DNA from: Verrucomicrobiales bacterium
GTDB taxonomy: Bacteria; Verrucomicrobiota; Verrucomicrobiia; Limisphaerales; CAIMTB01
NCBI GenBank assembly: GCA_016795425.1
Contig: JAEUHG010000123.1
Coordinates: 53,152 to 117,151, forward strand
Direction of reading: 5' to 3'
Length of the DNA stretch: 64,000 nt
Shown: positions 52,601 through 61,600 of the stretch, piece by piece
Layout of the letters: the number at the start of each line of letters is the position of its first letter
How positions within the stretch are numbered: the stretch's first letter is position 1
Notes under the pieces: generated by a model
Told to the model about the DNA's origin: nothing
The model's input: only the letters and a program-made list of their open reading frames with translations
The model's database searches: none
Position numbers and translations under genes: made by a program

Positions 52601-55600
52601 GTCCGGGTTGTTCAGGTGCGTTTGCGCGGAGGCGGTCGAAAGAGTGGCGCGAGCATCCCAGCGGCTTTCGGTCACCACGCAGTTTGAGGCGAGACCGGAG
52701 GAGCCATGGACGATGAGAGCCTTTCCGCCGAGGCGCGGACCCTGAAGGCGCAGCGGGCTGAGGCTCATTCCGAAACTGGGAGACAGGATGCGGGGCGTCC
52801 TTGATGTCGTGCCGAGCGTGATGGAGGCCGCGACATCCGGTTCGCGATTGGCGGGAATGAGTTGAAAGAGCGTGCCGATGGCGATGGAGGGCAGCCGCAC
52901 GGATGCATTGAGAAATGGATTCGCCTGGTTATCGAAGTCGGCTTGCCCGTTACGCAGCGCGATGCCCGGGAACGGGGTGGGCAGATTCAGTTCGCGGATT
53001 CGTCCGCGAAGACGAGGTTGGTTGCCGCTGGCGGTCACGCTGGCTTCCAGCCACCCGGCGCCTGCCTGCAGCGCGGTGCCGGGGAGCAGTTCCACTCGGC
53101 CGGATACCGCCAAACCACCGTCGCGGCGCGCGCCGACGACAGGGCCGTCGCCGAGGGAGGCGGGATCGTAGAAAGGGGAGAATGCGTGGAGGTTTAGGTG
53201 GGCACGCAGCAACGGAGGGGATTTGGGGGTCCTGCTGGGCCCTCGAATGGAGGCGGGAAGGTCCGGGAGGTCGGAGGCGCCGGAGCCCGCCCAGTCGCGC
53301 GGGTCGCTGATAGTGATCTCGGGCAGAACGTTGGTGGTGGCAAAACGAGGAAGCTGGCGCGCCAACTCCACCTCGATTCGGCGCAAGGCGGGGGGAAGCG
53401 ATTGGGGACTCATGCCAGCCAGCGCGCGATTCTGGCTGCTGGGTCTCTGCCGTTGAAGCTCGTCGCGAAGTTCCCTCGCCCAAACGGCCAGGGAACGATC
53501 CGGCGTGGCGTAGAGATCGAAGCCGAGACGGAAACCGCCACCGGCGAGTCGGCCGACCGGCGAATTACCCGCAATGTCGAATTCGAGCCGGGCCATCGGA
53601 GTGCCATCGAGCAGTCGCACGGGGGTGGGACGGCCGGTAATGGTCGCGGTACCAAACACCGGCACGCCGAGGATGGTGAGATTGGTCATCTCGGCGCGCA
53701 GGAACGAGAGGTTGTCGGGGTAGAGGTGGGCCAATGATTGCGGTGCGCTGAAGTCGAGACCACGGATCTGACGCATCAGGCCATCTGGCGAGAACGCGTC
53801 CGGATTCAGGGCCATGGCGCGACGGAGGTCATTGGCGGAAAGGCGCTGACCGCGGGCGTCATAGAGCAGAGGCGGGTTGGGAGCGGGCACGTAGAAGGCG
53901 GCGGTGCCGTTGGTCTCGGTTCGGAGCACGTAATCGTTGAGCAACGCCATCGCGGCCTCGAACTGTTCGAACAGATTGGTGCCGTGGACGGCGCGGTCAT
54001 AGAGAGGCAGCCAGTCCGCAGTGGCGACCATGAGCATCCGGGGCAGAGCCATCCGGGCGCCGCCGAGGATTCCGCCGTGAGGGAAGTAATCCTTGCGAAG
54101 ATCGAGTTGTCGGGCGCGGATGGCGATGCCTCGCGGGTCTTGAGAATCGAAGATATCGGCGAGGTCATTGGTGCTTCCGACCCATTCGAAAGCTCGTCCG
54201 AGTTTGCCCGAAGCCGCGGCTTGCACGAGCACGTCGTCGCGCGTTGGCAATCCGTCGGAGCCGCGCTCATCGGGATTGGTCCAACGCCGATTGGGAAACG
54301 CGGGGTGATCGAGCAGATCCGGGGTGACGACACGGATGGCGGCGTCGCCGAGTTCGAGCCCAAAGGGGTGCCACTCGTATTGAGCGGCGATGATCATGTT
54401 CTGGAGCGCGGATTCCGCCTGTTCACGGACAAAGGCGAGGGTCGTTTCGGGACGGTTGAAAGTTCCATCGAAACTCTTGATCAGGGCCATATAGGGATCC
54501 TGAACGCGGAGTGAAAACGACATGGTCGCTTCGTCGCCGGGCGGGAAGATGGGAATGAAACTGGACGGAGCGAAAGCGAACTCGCCGATCGTTCCGGTTT
54601 TGTCGCCGAGGGCGTTGAGGGCGACTCCACGTCCGCCCAGTGTGAGGGGCAATCCCATCAGGCGAGGAGTGATGTCTCCACACAGGACCAACTGCGGGTT
54701 GATACGACTCCAGGTATCGGCCAGGGCGTCGCGAGCGAGGTCGCCGAGATTGCCGGGAATGGAATCGGGATCGGCGTTTTGAACCTCGCTCAACAATCCG
54801 ATCATGATCCGAAGTTGGTCATTGGGGGAAAGCGTTCTGAGCTGTCGAAGAAATGCCGCTGGATCCGAGGCTAAGGCCGCGTATTCCGGCGCGAGGCGGT
54901 CCAGGGCGCCGCGAAGCAAGGGCTGGCCCAAGTTCTGGGCCAGGGTCGGGATCAGACGAAGCAGTTCGGTGACGCACCCGTCGCAGCGCATGGCGAGGTC
55001 CACACGCCCGAACTCGAACGGCCCGAGTCCCGCGGTGACTTGTCCACAAACCGACGGATTGGGCAGGCCCTGGGCATCGGTGGTGGAGAGGAAGGCGCGC
55101 GCTTGTCCCATGGGGATACCGAGCATATGAAGTTCGCCGACCACGCCGCCGCTGCCGGAGAAGGAGGTGGTTTCGCGGCCTTCAACGAATCCAAAGGCGG
55201 AAATGCCGACGATCGACATGCGGCCGGCCAGAGCGAGACTGAGGTCGGGACACGGGGCGCCTTTGTAGAGTTCGTCACGAATGGCGGCGTAGGCATCCGG
55301 GCTTCGACGCAAGGCTTGTTCCACCAGGGTTTGCACGATGGTTCGCACCCCTTCGAGGGCGAGGCGTTCCTGTTCCGCAACAAAGGTGGCGGCCTGCGGC
55401 GGCAGGTCGATGGGAAGCGATGGATTGCCGAGAGCCGTCACGAGACGTTCAGCGACTGCGCGAGCGATCGTCGGGGAATCGGATCCCAGGCGCCGAACGG
55501 CATCGCGGTCGAGACCGAGCCCATTTGGCGGGGCATTGGTGAGGCGATCTTCCGCGATCGATGAGAACTTGAAGATGACACGATCCGGGAACCGGGTCTG

Positions 55601-58600
55601 ATCCGGGTGGGGTTGGCAAAGAATCGCCACGGTACGCGGCGGACAATCTCTCGGACAGCCGAAGGCCGCGGGTTGGGTTTGGAGACTGGCGTCGTGCGGT
55701 CTTTGGACGTCGGCCGGATCGGAGAGTCGGGCCAGGCCACGGGTGTTCGCGGATGCAGGATCGAGTTCCTGAGGATTCAACACCTGGATAGGGAGATTGG
55801 AGTGGGCTGTGGGTGTGAAATCGGCGTGGGCTCCGGCTGCGGCGGACGGCAAGGGGATGTCGCCGATCTGGAAACGACCGGCGAACTGATCGAGTCGACG
55901 CGTGACGTCCTCCAGCGTCTGGGTGAACTGCGGCCAACTCATGCCGATCGGGATGTTGGGCAACTCGATCGTCTGCCGGAGTCGGTAGGTTCCCGAAGCC
56001 GAATCGAAATCGAAGTACTGGGTAAAGTCGCAGGGATTGTCGGTGGTTAACAGGGCGAGGCCACCCGAGGCACCGGTGATCTGAAACGGTGTGGGTGCCA
56101 GGACGATGCCGGCGGCGCCAAAGTTGACATCGAGACAGAAGCCGATGGGGCCAGCGAGCGAGAGAGCACCGAGCAGGTTGAGTCGGTTGCCGGCTTGTGT
56201 GCCTCCGATCTCGCCGACGGCGTAAATGTGGCTGGGACCATCCGTGGCGGCTCGACGCAGGCCACCGACGCGGAACTTCCCGCCCAGGTCACCGAAGGCA
56301 GGCAGTTTCAGCTCCGCCCCGGTACTGAGGGCCAGCTCAAAACCGTCGATGGCAGGAGCGACAATGTTGCCATCGGGATCGAACGAAAACTCGAGTCCAT
56401 TCACGCCACCGCGAACAAATGCCTTGGTGACCGAGGGGAACCCAACACGCCCCGCGACGGTGATGATTATGTTGGTGGGTTTGACCAAGTCGGACAGCGG
56501 CGCCAGGGAGTCCTTGAACCGCAGGGCGGCGGCGTCGATGGCGAAGGGAAGGAAGGCCAACGGGGGTGGGAGAGGTTTGGTGGCGTCCCGGGCAAATTCT
56601 ATGCCCTGGATGGAAAACGCAGGAAGACGGTCGGTGCCCAAGTAGCGAAGTTGTACGTTGGTCACTCCGAAAGTGAACGGGCCGGCCTCAAGATCCGCAC
56701 CGATGGTGAATCGGAAGGGTTGTTCCGGATTCGGCTGCAGAATGCCTTCGAAATCCGCTGCCGCAATGTGGGCACGACGAAGAGCGGGGCCTTTCGCGCC
56801 CAATTTGAAGTCTCCCTGGAGTGCCAGTTCATCCACGAACGCGCGCACGGCCGGACCGTTGTCGGTGGGCTCGACGCTGATGCCGCCGCAGAACAAGCCG
56901 GCCACCCGGTCGCCTTGGGAGGTGGTGAGGACGGAGAGAGGGAACTCGACGCGAACGCCGCTGGTGAGGCGGATGCGTGGCGCGTCGAAGCCGGGCACGT
57001 CCTCAAGGACCAATGCGGTGCCACGACAGCCCGTGGGCGGAAGATTGGGCGCGGCGTTCACACTGCTCGCGGCCGGAAGCGTCAGCCGCAGGCCCCCGGC
57101 GTTCACCAGGTCGAAATCTTCCGCCAACAGGAATTGTCCCTGGATCTGGCCGTCCAACGCCAGGTGCAGATTCTGGATGCGGAAGATCCCTTTGTCCCAG
57201 GGCAGATCGAGTTGCATGCCGGCCCGGGCGACATCCAGGAAAGGAAACCCGGCGTCGTCGATTCCAAGATCCGCTTCACAAACCACGAAGCTGAGGAAGT
57301 CGGCCCTGGGCAGACGCAATCCGAATTGGGAGAAGCGCAAGACACCGTCGAGTCTCGGGCGTTCCCCGACTGTGTAACTCAGTTTGATGGGGTCGCGGAT
57401 GACGATGCGCGCGCCGGTGGCGGCGGCCGTAGGATTCGAGCAGCGCAGGTCCGGGGGTAAAGTGGCAGGGTAGAAGATCCCCGGCAGTCGGAGCGTTCCG
57501 TTGGTAAGGGCGGCGTACCCGCCCGCGTCCGGAGCCCCGGCGATTTCCACACCGGCGTTCTCAATGATCAGTTCGAAGTCCTCGGGGGCGGGCGGTTCGA
57601 CGTTCAATCGCGAGGACTTGCGGATCATACCGGCGCTGCCTCCGACGCTGACGGCACCGAAGGGGTTGCCGTTGGCGTCCTGCCCGGCAACCAATCCCGC
57701 GGCAGCGCCGAACACGGCAAGATGTTTGCCGAAACTGCGGCGGAACTGGCCGTCGGCGGTGATACGGAACCGCCATCCCACGGGAGTGCCGTCGGCGAGG
57801 AAGCCGACGGGTTCGTACGCCAAGCCTGCCGAGATGGAGGAATCGAAAGGCTGACCTGACTCGGGATTCGTGGGAGGGGTGACAAACGTCAGCGTCCCAC
57901 GTCCGGCGAGCGACAGGGCGCGGTGCGGCCAGTCTCCGGAAGCCGAGACCTGGCCGGTGAAGCTGGCGTTGGGCAGGGGCAGCGGCGTTCGTGCCGAGGC
58001 GACCAGACTGAAACGTCCGTTGCTTTCCAGGCGCAGGCGATCGAGGTCGATAAATGCGACTTGGGACGAGCCAGTCGGTACACCCGGGAATTCAAGGCGT
58101 CCGCCGAGGGCCACCGACAGGAAGTGGGTTTCCCGATTGAAGGCTACCTCGCCGAAGAGGCGGCGGATCTCGAGATTTCCGGGCAGGGCGAAATCGAATG
58201 TCTCCAGCACGCTGGAGAGCCGAGCCTGGAGCCGCGCGACCTGGTCACGGAGTAGCACGGTATGCCGCGAGGATTCACTCTCCATCGCCGTGCGGAACGC
58301 GGCATCCAGATCCGGAGATGTCGAAGCGGCCAGGAACTCCTGCGCGACTGAGGCGCTCACCCACCAGGGAACGCCAGGCTCGGAGACCGCGGCGACCAAG
58401 CGCGGGAGGAATTCGGCGATCAACCGATCACGCGCCGGGTCGGCATGAAGCCGCGGCGAAGAATGGACCGTTCGCGTTGACGCGGTGCTGGTGTCCAGGA
58501 GGCGGCCAAGTTCGATGACGCGCCGAGCGAAATCGCGCGCATGGGTGTTGAGCTTGGAAAGGGCCGTGTTACGCGTGGCGGCGTTGACGAGGGCGTCGGC

Positions 58601-61600
58601 CTCGGCCGCGGCGAGTCGGCTCAACTGGGTTCGGAAGGCGGTTAGGTCGGGGATATTGGCGAATAGAGCCGCCACCGAGGCGGCATTGCCGGCCGCGGGG
58701 AGGGGAATGCGGCGCAGTGCCAGGGCGCGACGATCGAGTTCGGCGCGGTAGCCAGAACCTGCGTTGTCATGAAGCTGAATGAGTTCGCTGGTGGCGGTGC
58801 GAATGACCTGGACCAGGTCGGCAACATCGGTGGCCGGATTCAGCGTGTCCGCTGGTAATGCATCGGCGCGCAGCCTGGGTGCGGATTCAGGATAGACCAG
58901 CATGCCGAGTCGGGCGGGGATAAGGACCGCATCGAGCAGGTTGGTGGCGGCGGCGAGGATTGCTTCCGGTCGTTCCCAGGCTGTGGTTGAGGTTCGAGTT
59001 TCGATGCGGCGTAAGGTGGCGACCTGGGCGTTGCGGGCGCGAAGGACCAAAGCGGCAATGGCGGATTGCCGTCGAGGATCGGGCGCGCACCACGCCGCCT
59101 GCTGAGCGAGGACCTCGAGTTCAAGAATCTGGCGAGCGGCCTCCAAGGCGGAGTCGGCGCTCAGCCGATCGTAGGTGGCGCGGAGGTCGGAACTGGAGGG
59201 GATGTTCCCCGTTCCAGGATCCAGACCGGTGTTCTGGAGTTGTTGCTCGAGAAAGGCGCCGCCCAGGTCGCAATGGAGGTCTTGGGCGATGGTCGTGAGG
59301 GCAGCAACATCGCCCCCGGTGAGTTGGAGGAGTTCGATGAACCGTAGCGCGGCCTGCCAAGTCGCGCGTGCCGCCGCTGGATCCCAGTAAGGGCCGCGCA
59401 CCCAGCGGCGAGTTGGGGCTTCCTGAAGGACCAGGAGATTCGTGCGCAGAGCTCCCAGACACGCCCCGAAGTTTTGGAAATAGGAGCGAGTCGAGGCCTC
59501 GAGGTCGATGCCGGTCGCCGACACTCTCTGGCGCACTGTTTCCTCCGAGAGGAGCTGTCGCGTGGTGAGGAAATCTCCGCCGAAGGCGCCCAGGTTTTGC
59601 GCCACCAGCAGAAGCTTAGGACCCCGCAACTGCGCGAGTTCGGCGGGCGGCACCGACACGGAGTCACCCAGGAGAGCCAGGTCGAGTTGGGACAATTCCT
59701 CGGTGTCCCGGGACAATTGTCGCGAGGCACGATCGATCTGGGTCACGAGGTGGGCGACGGCATTGGATTCTCGCGACGCGGCCGGTGCGGGGCTCGCCGG
59801 AGTTGCGTGAGGCGCCGCGGCATTTCGCACCACTGCCAGGGCATCGGGACGTCGAATCAGGAGGTCGAGCGCCCGGGTGGCGGCGACAAGATCATCGGTC
59901 GGGGAGGCGGTGGGGCGCAGGTTCGGTTCGGCGCGACTGACCCCGAGATCGTCCGGGTCATGGGTCGTTGAATCCGGCGCGGTGCCTTCGAGGATCAGCC
60001 CACTGCGGGTCAAGAGATCCAGTGCCTGGGGGTGGGTGCCAGTTGGCAAGCGGTCGAGAACCGGCAGGCCGATGGAACCGGTCAGGTCCCGCGCCCATTG
60101 CAGACGCAGACCACGGGCGGAAGCAGAGAATTGGTAGATGGGGTCATCCAGGGAGAGGAAGCAGTCCACTTCGCTGCCCTGGGGCCAGCGCAAGCGTGCG
60201 GCACCGCTCAGCGAAGTGTGGCCCTGTCGAACCCGAAGCCGAACAGGTTGTTCGGCGGGGATGGACAGCGTGGCCACTGGATTGACCGCAGGAACGGCGA
60301 GAGAGCCTGAGATCTCGGCGTCGAAGTCACCATCGGACCTAAGGGCGGCATGGCGCAGTTGCAGGGCCAGACCCAAACCCGGAAGGCGCAGGTCGCCGCC
60401 AAAGGCCCCCGCGAATCGGCGTTGAGCGAGATCGACGGACACTTCGCCCCAGGCCTCTTCCACCGTCAGTCCACCTGGCAGGCGGATATCCGACAGAACC
60501 AGCAGATCGGCCAGGGAAAGGGCTTCCGCTCGGCGGAGTCGGGTAGCATAGAGATCGTGGAGCAGTGACCCGGTAGTCTCGACTTGGGAACGAACGGCCT
60601 CCCGCCAGGCGGCGACTTGAGGCGAAGGTGGGATGGATAGGACGCGGGCGGCCGAAGGGGTTTCGAGGGAGCTTTCGGTGCGAATGGCATCGAGCAGGAT
60701 CTGGGCGATGCGCTGGAGGTCCTGGGTTTCGGTGTCGCGGCGTGCGGCATGATGAACGAGTTCAACGATGCGCGGCAGGCGTTGTTCGGTGAGGAGAAGA
60801 TGGGGCGTTTCTGGATGGAAGCGAATCCGGAGCTGGTCGTGGAGCATCGCCGTTTCCAGGATGTCGCCGACGTCTTCCACGGTGACGTTGTTGGCGCTGG
60901 CCCAGAGGCCGAGGTTGGACTGGGCGAGGACGGCGTCGAAGCGGAGGCGAACGGCATCCAGGTGCAGGTCCACCGCGGGCAAAGGGATCGAGATTGAGCT
61001 GGGAACATCGCGAACGAGCTGGCGCAGCGTGCGCAGACCGGGCAAGAGGAATCGCTGGGCCAGGGTGCGATCGGTGGCGGAGATGCGGATCTGCTCGAGC
61101 TGTTCGGCGGCGGAGGCGCTCTCATTACGAAAACACTCGCCGAAGGCGACCGGGATTTGGGTGAGAGAAAGGGCCTCGCGGATGACGGGGGTGACGAGGG
61201 CGATTCCGTCGGGAGTGGAGGCGAGGTATTGGGCGTAGCTGGCAATGATCTCGCCGATCTCGGGCAACAAGTAGTTCCACGTGCCAAAGTCGCAGCCGCG
61301 GCCGGCTTGCAGGATCTTCCCTCGCAGGTCCTGCCAAATGCGGAGGACCAGTTGGGAGATCACTTCGGGGCGGACCGTGGGCGCGGCAATGCCGACCGCT
61401 TGACCGCTGCGCAGGATATCGGCGGCTTCCACCAGTCGTTGCGCGGCTTCGAAGCGGTGGAGTTTCAGGATCTTGGGATTATTGTCGGGTCGATCCTCTC
61501 CGGAGCGAACGCCGAGCTCGGCTTGGAGACGTTCGCCGCGGCATCGAACCAGCATCATGGACCAGTCGTTGAGATCGCGGCCGGCGAAGTCAGGCAGGAC